A stretch of DNA of 64,000 nt from CAZKSN01 sp964555585 (GTDB taxonomy: Bacteria; Bacillota_I; Bacilli_A; RF39; UBA660): assembly GCA_964555585.1 (NCBI GenBank), contig CAZKSN010000003.1:1-64000 (forward strand), given 5' to 3'. Within the stretch, counting starts at the first letter, position 1; the number at the start of each line of letters is the position of its first letter. Of the stretch, positions 43,514 to 51,541 are shown one piece after another. The translations under genes and the position numbers were made by a program. Under the pieces are notes generated by a model. The model did no database searches. It was given only the letters and a program-made list of their open reading frames with translations, and was not told where the DNA came from.

Positions 43514-43756
43514 TTAAAATGAATCTATATTTATCTTAACATTATGTACTCCATCGTTATAAGCTTTTGCTTGTATCAATGTTTTTACTGCGTTTACAAT
43601 TCTTCCCTTTTTACCTATTACTTTTCCCATATCTGATTCACTAACAAGTATTTCTATTATTAATCCTTCTTCTGTTTCAAAATCTTTTACCTTTACTAAA
43701 TCAGGTTCTTTTGTAAGTTTTTTTATTAAAAACTCAGTAAATTCTACTATACTCAT
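43514..43756 (-). CDS. khpA: KH-domain RNA-binding protein KhpA
   Basis: This 80-residue protein is a single KH domain with VIGKKGRIVNAVKTLI (GxxG motif near 48). It matches the KhpA/YlqC family, which partners KhpB in RNA binding and control of cell elongation. Its ATG overlaps the rpsP stop by one base, and rpsP-khpA is the conserved order in Bacilli. Confidence 0.95.
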   Translation of the reverse strand: MSIVEFTEFLIKKLTKEPDLVKVKDFETEEGLIIEILVSESDMGKVIGKKGRIVNAVKTLIQAKAYNDGVHNVKINIDSF

Positions 43757-44022
43757 TATTTTTTACTCTTTTCTTCGTGGAATTTTTTCATAATTCCTAC
43801 TTTACTGAGTATATTTCTAACTGTATCTGTAGGTTGAGCTCCACTTTTTAACCATTTAATTACTGATTCTTCTTTAATATTTGATTTTTCATCAAGAGGA
43901 CTATAAGTTCCTAATAATTCTATAAAATTACCATCTCTTTTTTCTCTTGAATCAGATACTACAACACGATAATATGGTCTTTTTGTTGCTCCAACTCTTT
44001 TTAATCTTAATTTAACAGCCAT
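43756..44022 (-). CDS. rpsP: Small ribosomal subunit protein bS16
   Basis: This 88-residue 30S assembly protein begins MAVKLRLKRVGATKRPYYRV, the family signature, and contains GTYSP and the WLKSGAQPTDTVRNIL region. It has an AAGGA-rich ribosome-binding site and leads the operon rpsP-khpA-ecfA-ecfA-ecfT-truA. The promoter is at 44049-44077. Confidence 0.97.
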   Translation of the reverse strand: MAVKLRLKRVGATKRPYYRVVVSDSREKRDGNFIELLGTYSPLDEKSNIKEESVIKWLKSGAQPTDTVRNILSKVGIMKKFHEEKSKK

Positions 44023-44048
44023 AATTTCTTCCTTTCCTTAATGATTAT

Positions 44049-44096
44049 ATATTACTATATAAATTAAAATATGTCAACTGTTATATGTTGACATAT
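44049..44096 (-). promoter_or_regulatory. rpsP promoter overlapping the cotE terminator
   Basis: On the minus strand ATATGTCAAC (44087-44096) and GTTGACATAT (44070-44079) form a 10-bp hairpin followed by TTTTAATTT, a terminator for cotE. The second arm contains the TTGACA -35 (44072-44077) of a promoter whose -10 is TAATAT (44049-44054), with a 17-base spacer. One sequence thus ends one transcript and starts the next. Confidence 0.7.
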
Positions 44097-44100
44097 CATA

Positions 44101-44652
44101 TTATTTATTTGTTTCAGATTCATCAAGGTAATCTTCTTTTACCTCTTGATCTATTTTTTCTAAAGTATCCTCTATTTTATCCTCATCAATTATTAAATCA
44201 TATTCATCCTCATTATCTTCAATTGCTATTTTAAATTTTGTATCTCCTATAATTTCAATTCCCAGTTCTTTTTCTATAATATAATGAATTACATTATCTT
44301 TTACACTTACATCAATACAATTGGGATTTTTTAAACTTTTAATAATAATTTCAGAATTATCAGACAAAGTAGACTCTTCTTTAAGTCTTACATTTACTCT
44401 TTCTTCATAATTTATTCTTTTTGTTGCTACATTTGTTCTTGTATTGTCATCATAACTATACCAAATATTTACATCAAAATTACCTCTTATTAATACACTT
44501 CCACCATCATTCTCGCCGTTTAAATTATGGTTAATAACCCAACAGCCAAGTACTGTGTCAACATTATCTTCAATACTTAAATCATACTCATTTTTAAAAG
44601 TTTTTTTACCTTTTCCAATTACAGCTTTAGTAACAATTTCTTTGTATTGCAT
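44101..44652 (-). CDS. cotE: Outer spore coat morphogenetic protein CotE
   Basis: This 183-residue protein matches CotE throughout: YKEIVTKAVIGKGKK at the start, VLGCWVINHNLNG near 35, GNFDVNIWYSYDDNTRTNVATKRI near 58-80, NPNCIDVSV near 110 and a very acidic C-terminal tail. CotE recruits the outer coat layer around the forespore. An AGGAGGG site precedes the ATG, with a SigK/SigE-like promoter about 20 bases further upstream. It is strong evidence of a sporulation gene set in this organism. Confidence 0.92.
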   Translation of the reverse strand: MQYKEIVTKAVIGKGKKTFKNEYDLSIEDNVDTVLGCWVINHNLNGENDGGSVLIRGNFDVNIWYSYDDNTRTNVATKRINYEERVNVRLKEESTLSDNSEIIIKSLKNPNCIDVSVKDNVIHYIIEKELGIEIIGDTKFKIAIEDNEDEYDLIIDEDKIEDTLEKIDQEVKEDYLDESETNK

Positions 44653-44668
44653 ATAACCCTCCTCACTT

Positions 44669-44696
44669 TAATTTATGCAATTAGCCTATTTAATGT
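44669..44696 (-). promoter_or_regulatory. SigK/SigE-like promoter of cotE
   Basis: On the minus strand AC (44695-44696), 17 bases, then CATAAATTA (44669-44677) match AC-n16/17-CATAnnnTA. In B. subtilis cotE is a mother-cell gene. Confidence 0.65.
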
Positions 44697-44753
44697 GAAA
44701 TAAAATTTTACTTTTGCTTTCTTATATATTAAAATGTTGATAGGAGGGTTTTT

Positions 44754-45470
44754 ATGTATGTAAAAGAATTAATAAATAATAATATAAGAGTTTATCCTTT
44801 AAAAGTTAAAGAAAAAGAACTAATAGGATTTCAAAAAAGCATTTTATTAAATCTGTTTAATAAAGATTTACTAAAAAAATATGAATTATATTCTTCTTGG
44901 GGAGATAAAGATAAATTTATTACTTTTATGATGCAAGATAAGCATGATAAATATGATTTTTATTTTGAACAAGGCTTTAGTAGTGGAAGTAATGATTATA
45001 TGAGGATTTTAAATTTTGAAAAGTCAAAAGATATCGTTACTCTTTCAGATATTGAAAAAAACCTGGATAGTTCCTTTGAAGTTAAAATCAGAAAAGAGGA
45101 AGAAAATATAGCACATCAAAAAGAATTATTAGATGACAATACCGCTTACTATGGAATTTATAATATTGAAGATATAACCTATGGCGGAGGTCATACAAGT
45201 GTTGGTTATAGAAAAAAAGACTTAATTCAAATACCACTTGAAATATACTATGCAGAAAAACTGTTAGAAGGAAAATTAGATATTTTAAGTGAAGCAGTAA
45301 AAAAGGATTACAATATGATTGATGAAGTAATAAAGTTTATAAAATTTTATCATATTTATGATTCATACAACGTAGATGAACTAAAAAAACTGTTGGATGA
45401 AAATTCTTTTAACAATTTAATGCTTCAAGCTGAAAATACCACTGATCTGGTACAAAAATTAAAGAAATAA
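44754..45470 (+). CDS. Hypothetical protein divergent from cotE
   Basis: This 238-residue soluble protein is not recognised. It has an AGGAGGG site five bases before the ATG. Notable parts are the aromatic, acidic segment YELYSSWGDKDKFITFMMQDKH, a Gly-rich ITYGGGHTSVGYRKK loop near 145-158, and helical C-terminal sequence. There is no signal peptide or membrane segment. It is convergent with miaB, four bases apart. Confidence 0.7.
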   Translation: MYVKELINNNIRVYPLKVKEKELIGFQKSILLNLFNKDLLKKYELYSSWGDKDKFITFMMQDKHDKYDFYFEQGFSSGSNDYMRILNFEKSKDIVTLSDIEKNLDSSFEVKIRKEEENIAHQKELLDDNTAYYGIYNIEDITYGGGHTSVGYRKKDLIQIPLEIYYAEKLLEGKLDILSEAVKKDYNMIDEVIKFIKFYHIYDSYNVDELKKLLDENSFNNLMLQAENTTDLVQKLKK

Positions 45471-45474
45471 TAAT

Positions 45475-46887
45475 TTAATTTATTATTTCTCCATTCAAGC
45501 TAAAACTCTTTGTATTGGTAATCCTGACATCAACAATATTACCAATATTTTTTTTATCTCCGATTATGTTTACTAGTTTCATATTCTCTGTATACCCTGA
45601 TAATTTTGTCTTATCTTTATCACTTAGTCCAGTAATTAAACATTTCATTGTTTTATCCAGCATATTTTTATTTGATAAATTGCTGTAATAATTGATTCTC
45701 TTATTTAGTCTTGCCAGTCTGTCTTTTTTTACTTCCTCATCAATATTGTTTTTCATTCTAGCTGCCGGAGTACCTTCTCTGGCAGAAAATATAAATGTAA
45801 AAGCTCCGTCAAATTTACATTCTTCTACAATATTAAGAGTTTCATTAAAATCTTCTTCAGTTTCCTCTGGAAAGCCCACAATTATATCAGTGGTAATTGA
45901 AACACCTTCTATTTCTTTTCTGATTTTTCTAAATAAATTTAAATACTCTTCCTTAGTATATCTTCTTCCCATTAACTTTAATATTTTATTGCTTCCTGAT
46001 TGTACAGGCAAATGAATATAAGGCATTATATTTTTATGATTTTTAATCACTTCTATCATCTCATCTGTAAAGTCCCAAGGATGAGAGGTTACAAATCTTA
46101 TTCTTTCTATATTAGTTTTGCTCACATCTTCAAGTAAATTTGAAAGATTATAATTATCATATAGATCCTTTCCATATGCATTTACATTTTGACCTAATAG
46201 TGTTATTTCTTTATATCCATTTTCTTTTAAATCTTTTACTTCTTTTATTATTTCTTCTTTAACTCTGCTTCTCTGGCTTCCTCTTGTATAGGGTACTATA
46301 CAATATGTACAGAACTTATCACAGCCGTATATTATATCAATCCAGGCACTTATTTTAGAATCTCTTGATATGGGAATGCTTTCATATACATTGCCTTCAT
46401 GGCTCAATACTTCAATAAACGGTTCTTTTGAATTCATACAACTGTTTAATATTTCTAATAAATTATTTATATTATGAGTTCCGAAAACAAAGTTTAGCCA
46501 TTTATACTTATTTAAAATGTTTTCAACCACACTTTCTTCCTGAGGCATGCATCCACACATACCAACTAAAATATCCGGTTTGGCTTTTTTAAGATGTTTT
46601 ATTCTTCCAAGAAGTCCAAATACCTTGTCATGAACATTTTCTCTTATTGCACAGGTATTTAAAATGATTAAGTCTGCATCATTCATATCAATTGTAAATT
46701 CAAATCCAGCACTATCTAAAATTCCTTTTATTCTTTCTGTATCATGTTCATTCATTTGGCAGCCATATGTTCTTATAAAATATTTTTTATTCAAACCCAT
46801 GATTTCATAATTATTTATATTATATTTATAATAATTTATATTTGTTTTATTTCTTTTTTTAGCATCTATCATATTAGGTAATTGCAT
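45475..46887 (-). CDS. miaB: tRNA-2-methylthio-N6-dimethylallyladenosine synthase
   Basis: This 470-residue radical-SAM methylthiotransferase modifies A37 of tRNA. The N-terminal domain has the three auxiliary-cluster cysteines (YGCQMNEHD, NTCAIRE, GMCGCMPQ). The radical-SAM motif is CDKFCTYCIVP near 189-199. A C-terminal TRAM domain follows (GLSDKDKTKLSGYTEN onward). The ATG has an AGGAG site. An extra 30 residues precede the first motif. It needs Fe-S clusters, so it is a likely client of nifS-iscU. Confidence 0.95.
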   Translation of the reverse strand: MQLPNMIDAKKRNKTNINYYKYNINNYEIMGLNKKYFIRTYGCQMNEHDTERIKGILDSAGFEFTIDMNDADLIILNTCAIRENVHDKVFGLLGRIKHLKKAKPDILVGMCGCMPQEESVVENILNKYKWLNFVFGTHNINNLLEILNSCMNSKEPFIEVLSHEGNVYESIPISRDSKISAWIDIIYGCDKFCTYCIVPYTRGSQRSRVKEEIIKEVKDLKENGYKEITLLGQNVNAYGKDLYDNYNLSNLLEDVSKTNIERIRFVTSHPWDFTDEMIEVIKNHKNIMPYIHLPVQSGSNKILKLMGRRYTKEEYLNLFRKIRKEIEGVSITTDIIVGFPEETEEDFNETLNIVEECKFDGAFTFIFSAREGTPAARMKNNIDEEVKKDRLARLNKRINYYSNLSNKNMLDKTMKCLITGLSDKDKTKLSGYTENMKLVNIIGDKKNIGNIVDVRITNTKSFSLNGEIIN

Positions 46888-46917
46888 TTTATCACTCCTA
46901 GCAGTTGTATTATATCA

Positions 46918-46953
46918 TAAAAAAAAAGAAAAACAATTATTTCTAATTGTTTT
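46918..46953 (-). terminator. Terminator of the zinc-ribbon gene
   Basis: AAAACAATTA, TTTC loop, TAATTGTTTT form a 10-bp stem, then a T-rich run on the minus strand. Confidence 0.8.
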
Positions 46954-47143
46954 AATATCTGTTTGAGCTAAAAGGTTTATTAAAAGGTTTTCTGTTTGAA
47001 TTCTTTTTATTTGCTCTACATTCTTTACATCTAGATGGTTCATTAGTAAAACCTTTTTCTTCATAGAATTCTTGTTCACCAACTGTAAATACAAATTCTT
47101 TTCCACAGTCTTTACAAACAATAGTCTTATCTTTTTTCTCCAT
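46952..47143 (-). CDS. Small zinc-ribbon protein
   Basis: This 63-residue protein has a Cys4 ribbon formed by CKDCGKEF (near 10) and CKECRANKK (near 39). The aromatic QEFYEEKGFTNEPSRC lies between them, matching the probable zinc-ribbon (zf-trcl) family, and the tail is basic. A strong GAAGGAGG site precedes the ATG. Its own promoter and a roughly 70-base leader suggest regulated expression. The function is unknown; a nucleic-acid or ribosome link is common for such proteins. Confidence 0.85.
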   Translation of the reverse strand: MEKKDKTIVCKDCGKEFVFTVGEQEFYEEKGFTNEPSRCKECRANKKNSNRKPFNKPFSSNRY

Positions 47144-47221
47144 TTTGTTACCTCCTTCTTTGATTTAAAGTTATTTAATCGTTAAAAAGAAAGCAACAAA
47201 ATAAAAACTTAAATCTAAATC

Positions 47222-47250
47222 ATTATAACATATTATATTCACAAATACAA
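47222..47250 (-). promoter_or_regulatory. SigA promoter of the zinc-ribbon gene
   Basis: On the minus strand TTGTAT (47245-47250) and TATAAT (47222-47227) are 17 bases apart. The leader has complementary stretches GATTTAAG and CTTTAAATC, which could fold. Confidence 0.6.
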
Positions 47251-47257
47251 TAAGAAG

Positions 47258-48016
47258 TTATTCTTCTACAGTAATATTTTCAATATTAACATCATTTATA
47301 TCTTCAAAAGTCATACTGTAAGTAACATTATCATATTCAACTGTATTTATTGAACTATAAAAATCTGTTAAATTCATTATCACTTTTTCAATATTTTCAT
47401 AATACTGAACATCCACTATAACTTCAAAATAGTCTTCATTAGTATATTCTGTTTCATTTATAGAATTATATACTTCCAAAAATTTAGTATCTTTAATTGT
47501 ATATCTTGCTATTTTATAATCTTCTTCATTTACAGTGGTATAGGTTTCATCAGTTAATAGTTTAATAATATTTTCAATACTTAGAAATGTCTGATCATAA
47601 TCATTGTATATGTTTACATTATCTTTTTTAATATAGGCTGTATGAACATCATTCACTTCATAATAGATTCCCTCATTATAGTAATAATAATTTACATTAT
47701 CGCGATATTTCTTTTCAATTAATTCTTTATTCAGACTTTCTCTTTCTATATTCAATAGTAAAATATCAGCATCCTTAACCAATGAAATATGAGTTTTAAA
47801 ATTATTATCTTTCAGAACTTCAAGTTTTTCTATAATCAAAGTATCATTATCAGTATTTTGGTTATTTAAATCTTCATTGTTAACAAAATATCCCATAACC
47901 ATTACAACTAAAAATAAAACAGCATATCCGACCAATGTCATTACTGCCTTATTCTTTTTCTCCTCAGGAGTCAGCTGATCCTTAGGCTTTCCTATAAAAT
48001 TAAATAATTTCTTCAT
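47258..48016 (-). CDS. Membrane-anchored hypothetical protein
   Basis: This 252-residue protein has a cytosolic basic N-terminus (about 1-25), one membrane helix (about 26-43, LVGYAVLFLVVMVMGYF) and an outside, Asn/Asp/Tyr-rich domain with no cysteines. No family is recognised. It overlaps the end of fmt by 17 bases, so it is cotranslated with it. An extracytoplasmic lipid- or wall-related role would be a guess. Confidence 0.7.
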   Translation of the reverse strand: MKKLFNFIGKPKDQLTPEEKKNKAVMTLVGYAVLFLVVMVMGYFVNNEDLNNQNTDNDTLIIEKLEVLKDNNFKTHISLVKDADILLLNIERESLNKELIEKKYRDNVNYYYYNEGIYYEVNDVHTAYIKKDNVNIYNDYDQTFLSIENIIKLLTDETYTTVNEEDYKIARYTIKDTKFLEVYNSINETEYTNEDYFEVIVDVQYYENIEKVIMNLTDFYSSINTVEYDNVTYSMTFEDINDVNIENITVEE

Positions 48017-48941
48017 TGAATACCATACCTTTCAAATTTTTTCTTCCATTTAAAAATTCTTTTACATCCATTTCCTTTTTACCCTCAGGTTTGATTCTTT
48101 TTATAATTATTTCTTTATCCTTGCATTGTACCCCTATTCCAGCTTTATATATATTTGTTATTTCTCCAGGTTTACCTTTTGAATTTTCACCAATTTCAGA
48201 TTCTAAAATTTTTATATTTTCTTTTTTAAGTATAGCATAACTTACCGGAAAAGGGAATAATCCGCGAATCTTATTGTATACTTCTCTAACAGGTTTATTA
48301 AAATCTATTAATTCATCTTCTCTTTTAATATTATAGGCGTATGTTGCCTCTTCATTATTTTGAGGTATACTTTCATTCGTTTTATTAAATATGCTTGGTA
48401 ACACTTTAAGTAATAACTCACTTCCTAAAATACTCAACTTATCATGAAGAGTCCCGACATTATCTTTTTCACTTATCTTAATACTTTCCTGAAAAATAAT
48501 ATTTCCTTCATCCATTTTTTCATTCATATACATTATCGTAATTCCGGTTTCCACATATCCATCAATAATAGCTTTATGAATCGGAGCTCCTCCTCTTAAT
48601 TTAGGAAGAAGTGATGCATGAACATTAATGGCACCATAAAGAGGAGTTTCCAGTAAAATATTAGGAATTATCTGACCATAGGCGCATGTAATAATAATAT
48701 CCGGTTTTACCTCCAATATTCTATCATACTCATTTCTTATCTTTACTGGCTGAAACACTTCAATATTGTATTTTAAAGCTAATTCCTTTATTGGTGAAAA
48801 CTTGATTTCTTTCTTTCTTCCAACTTCTTTATCCGGTTGAGTCACAACAAGAACAACACTATAATTATCTATTAAACTTTTCAATACAGGAACTGCAAAT
48901 TCAGGTGTTCCCATAAATACAATTCTTTTATTATTTTTCAT
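48000..48941 (-). CDS. fmt: Methionyl-tRNA formyltransferase
   Basis: This 313-residue enzyme formylates initiator Met-tRNA using 10-formyl-THF. It starts at the ATG at 48939-48941 (GGAG upstream). The N-terminal domain has VFMGTPEFAVPVL near 8-20. The catalytic region is INVHASLLPKLRGGAPIHKAI near 105-125, with the SLLPKYRG-type loop. A C-terminal OB-like domain follows. The length matches the family. Confidence 0.96.
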   Translation of the reverse strand: MKNNKRIVFMGTPEFAVPVLKSLIDNYSVVLVVTQPDKEVGRKKEIKFSPIKELALKYNIEVFQPVKIRNEYDRILEVKPDIIITCAYGQIIPNILLETPLYGAINVHASLLPKLRGGAPIHKAIIDGYVETGITIMYMNEKMDEGNIIFQESIKISEKDNVGTLHDKLSILGSELLLKVLPSIFNKTNESIPQNNEEATYAYNIKREDELIDFNKPVREVYNKIRGLFPFPVSYAILKKENIKILESEIGENSKGKPGEITNIYKAGIGVQCKDKEIIIKRIKPEGKKEMDVKEFLNGRKNLKGMVFNEEII

Positions 48942-49036
48942 AAAAAACTCCAATTATAAAATAATTATATAATAAAAATTTACATTTTACTATATAATTA
49001 TTTTTATATCTTTTTATTAAGTCTTTTATGCTTTAA

Positions 49037-49966
49037 TCAACATTTCTCAGGTACTCCATGAGCTGTTTCCGGAGTAATAAGCGTCTGTCCATTTGTGCCA
49101 TTGTTGGCAAATGCATTGACCCCTATCTCCATTTGAGACAGAAATGCGCCTATGCTTGCACTTCCTTGAGGTATAAGATTGTATCTAAATGCATCTGCAC
49201 CTATCTCAAGTGTTAAGCAGCCAAAGTGAGAATCAAACGAAATTGTTAAACTTGTTAATTGATTATTTGAAAAAGCACCTTCACCATATGAGAAAATTGT
49301 ATTAGGAGTACTTAATGTTGATAAAGAGTTGTTTGAAAAAGCATAGTCTCCTATATAAGTTATACCTACTGGAAGACTTAAAGAAGTTATGCCTTTATTT
49401 TGAAAGGCGTTGTCTCCAATTCCAACTACAGGCACTTCATTTATTGTACTTGGTATTACTACTTCACTTGAACAAGCAGGACAAACTCCGCTATTATATC
49501 CTGTTATTTCTCCTATTGACTCATTAAATACAAAACAGCTGCTGCAATCAACAGTGGATAATTCACACTCAGAAAGTTCTGGATATATTATCTCTTCTGA
49601 TTCATTTGTTTTTTTTGCACATAATTCTCCATTATTTATTACAAATGAGATTTCTCCTGTCTCTGTCACTATTATTGTTGTATTTTTTAATTTCTTCCCT
49701 GAAAAAGTTATATCTACATTTCCTTCCTTATCTAAATTCCCTTCTTCATCATATGTATATGTTGTTGTCTCTAATGTTCCTTTTTTTATTAAACTTGCTG
49801 CATATCCCTGTTCTATTGTTTCTAATACATTTTCTACTTCTACTTCAAATGCATTTGTCTTTGCTTCTTTGAATACCTTCAATATCTTTGGTACTGCTAT
49901 TACTACTAATAATGCCAGTATTGCTATTACTGCTAACAGTTCTATTAATGTAAAACCTTTTTTCAT
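49037..49966 (-). CDS. Pseudopilin with BspA-type leucine-rich repeats (copy 1)
   Basis: This 309-residue protein has an N-terminal prepilin signal and helix (MKKGFTLIELLAVIAILALL) and a pilin-like head with Cys (GELCAKK, SECELS). A CSSCFVF region follows, then BspA-like repeats (VPVVGIGDNAFQNKG, ITYIGDYAFSNN, GEGAFSNNQLTSL). BspA repeats occur on host-associated surface proteins. The first 50 residues and the upstream DNA are almost the same as in the 50121-51485 gene, showing recent tandem duplication. Repeats 4-5 are degraded. Confidence 0.85.
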   Translation of the reverse strand: MKKGFTLIELLAVIAILALLVVIAVPKILKVFKEAKTNAFEVEVENVLETIEQGYAASLIKKGTLETTTYTYDEEGNLDKEGNVDITFSGKKLKNTTIIVTETGEISFVINNGELCAKKTNESEEIIYPELSECELSTVDCSSCFVFNESIGEITGYNSGVCPACSSEVVIPSTINEVPVVGIGDNAFQNKGITSLSLPVGITYIGDYAFSNNSLSTLSTPNTIFSYGEGAFSNNQLTSLTISFDSHFGCLTLEIGADAFRYNLIPQGSASIGAFLSQMEIGVNAFANNGTNGQTLITPETAHGVPEKC

Positions 49967-49989
49967 TGTATTTCTCCTATTATAGCATT

Positions 49990-50018
49990 ATTTTACTATA
50001 GTATTTACATGAAATCAA
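49990..50018 (-). promoter_or_regulatory. SigA-like promoter of pseudopilin-LRR copy 1
   Basis: On the minus strand TTGATT (50013-50018), 17 bases, TAAAAT (49990-49995). The same arrangement is kept at the second copy. Confidence 0.55.
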
Positions 50019-50020
50019 CA

Positions 50021-50080
50021 TTAAATATTTACTGGATTAATGTCAACATCAATTTTAAGAGAAATTTCTTCCAATATTTA
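50021..50080 (-). pseudogene. Remnant of the priA 3' end left by tandem duplication
   Basis: Translated on the minus strand this gives ILEEISLKIDVDINPVNI and a stop, matching the priA C-terminus (ILEEI...LKIDIDINPVSI) with an internal deletion of seven codons. Flanking intergenic DNA also matches. It marks the boundary of a duplicated unit made of the priA end plus a pseudopilin-LRR gene. Confidence 0.85.
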
Positions 50081-50120
50081 ATAACCATATAATAAAAAAA
50101 TATTTACAATAATGTAAATA

Positions 50121-51485
50121 TTATCTTAAATATACAGGTGTTATTGTTGTATTTTTATTTGAGCCATTGTAGGCAAAAGCTTCAGAACCTATTGTTACCG
50201 CTCCTGAAGTATTATCAATAGTGGCATTACCCTGCAGAATATAATTATGTTTAAAAGCAGAACTCTCAATTGATGTAACACTATTTGGAATGGCAATACT
50301 TGAAAGTTGATTTGAATTGAATGCATAAGTTTTTATAGTTGTTACCGTATTCGGAATGGTTATACTACTGATATTTGTTCCACTAAAAGCACTTCTCCCT
50401 ATTATTATTACATTGTTCGGTATTACAACACCTGATTTCTTCCACCCGCCATAACTAATTAAATATGAAGTGTTTTCTGACCCATCCGGATTTCTTGCAT
50501 AAATAAAAGCTTTATCATCAGGTAAAAGATTATCATTGCAAATTCCTGCTCCAATTGAAGTAACACTATTCGGTATTGTTATATTTGTCAATTGATTGTT
50601 ATCAAATACTTCATCCCCGAGAGTTGTAACACTATTAGGAATTACTACATTTGTTAATTGATTTACATAAAAAGCACTATTTCCAATAGTAATTATTCCA
50701 TTTTCCAAAGTCAAACTTGTCAATTGATTGGACTGAAATGCAAAATACTGTATGTTTTCAACATTTCCTGGAATAGTTAAACTGGTTAACTGGTTATTAG
50801 AAAAGGCAAAAGTTCCTATCGAAATTAATCCTTCACCCAATGTCAAATTAGAAATCTGATTGGACTGAAATGCAAAGGTTTCTATTGTCTCAACATTATC
50901 TGGAATTACTACACCTGTAAGCTGACTGGATTGAAAAGCATTTGCTCCGATTACTGTTACTTCTACTTCTCCGATTGTTTCAGGAATTACAACAGAACTT
51001 GGACAATTTTCATTTGTATAATCATAATCAGTTATTGTTCCACTATTAAAAGTAAAACAACTTTCAGCAGTAGGATAAACCAAACATTCTCCAATAGGTA
51101 TTTTCTCTATCGTAATTTCAGAAGAACTTGTACCTTTAGTTGCACAGTAGCCATCTCTGTATATTGCTATTTTAATTAATCCGTCACTTGTTATATTTAT
51201 TTCTCCATCCTGTATGATTCTTCCCGAAAAATTCAATTCTACAGGCCCCGTTTTAGATTCCACTCCATTTTTATATGAAATTGTAGTTTCATCAGAATCT
51301 CCATTAAATAAACTTTTTGCATAACCCTGCTTTGCTGCATTTACAATGTTTTTTGCCTCTACTTCAAAAGCATTTGTTTTTGCTTCATTGAATAACTGCA
51401 ATATCTTTGGTACTGCTATTACTACTAATAATGCCAGTATTGCTATTACTGCCAATAATTCTATTAATGTAAAACCTTTTTTCAT
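50121..51485 (-). CDS. Pseudopilin with BspA-type leucine-rich repeats (copy 2)
   Basis: This 454-residue paralogue of the previous gene has the same prepilin leader (KKGFTLIELLAVIAIL), a pilin head with RDGYCATKG, then about nine BspA-like repeats of the form VVIPNSVTTLGDEVFDNNQL (about 165-440). The C-terminus (ITPVYLR) has no wall anchor. The prepilin signal implies assembly or retention by a type II/type IV pilus-like machine, whose genes are not in this window. An AGGAG site precedes the ATG. Confidence 0.87.
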   Translation of the reverse strand: MKKGFTLIELLAVIAILALLVVIAVPKILQLFNEAKTNAFEVEAKNIVNAAKQGYAKSLFNGDSDETTISYKNGVESKTGPVELNFSGRIIQDGEINITSDGLIKIAIYRDGYCATKGTSSSEITIEKIPIGECLVYPTAESCFTFNSGTITDYDYTNENCPSSVVIPETIGEVEVTVIGANAFQSSQLTGVVIPDNVETIETFAFQSNQISNLTLGEGLISIGTFAFSNNQLTSLTIPGNVENIQYFAFQSNQLTSLTLENGIITIGNSAFYVNQLTNVVIPNSVTTLGDEVFDNNQLTNITIPNSVTSIGAGICNDNLLPDDKAFIYARNPDGSENTSYLISYGGWKKSGVVIPNNVIIIGRSAFSGTNISSITIPNTVTTIKTYAFNSNQLSSIAIPNSVTSIESSAFKHNYILQGNATIDNTSGAVTIGSEAFAYNGSNKNTTITPVYLR

Positions 51486-51509
51486 TACATTACTCCTATT
51501 ATAAGTATT

Positions 51510-51538
51510 ATTCTACTATAGTATTTACATGAAATCAA
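51510..51538 (-). promoter_or_regulatory. SigA-like promoter of pseudopilin-LRR copy 2
   Basis: On the minus strand TTGATT (51533-51538), 17 bases, TAGAAT (51510-51515). It begins within a few bases of the priA stop codon. Confidence 0.55.
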
Positions 51539-51541
51539 CAT

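Noticed and set aside
49315..49985. Several plus-strand ORFs up to 191 codons antisense to the pseudopilin-LRR gene
   Set aside because: They are shadows of a repetitive Ser/Thr/Asn-rich coding sequence. Composition is Ser/Leu-biased and starts lack ribosome-binding sites.
50121..51485. Simple tandem DNA repeat array
   Set aside because: The periodicity reflects protein-level BspA leucine-rich repeats with variable DNA, not a nucleotide satellite.
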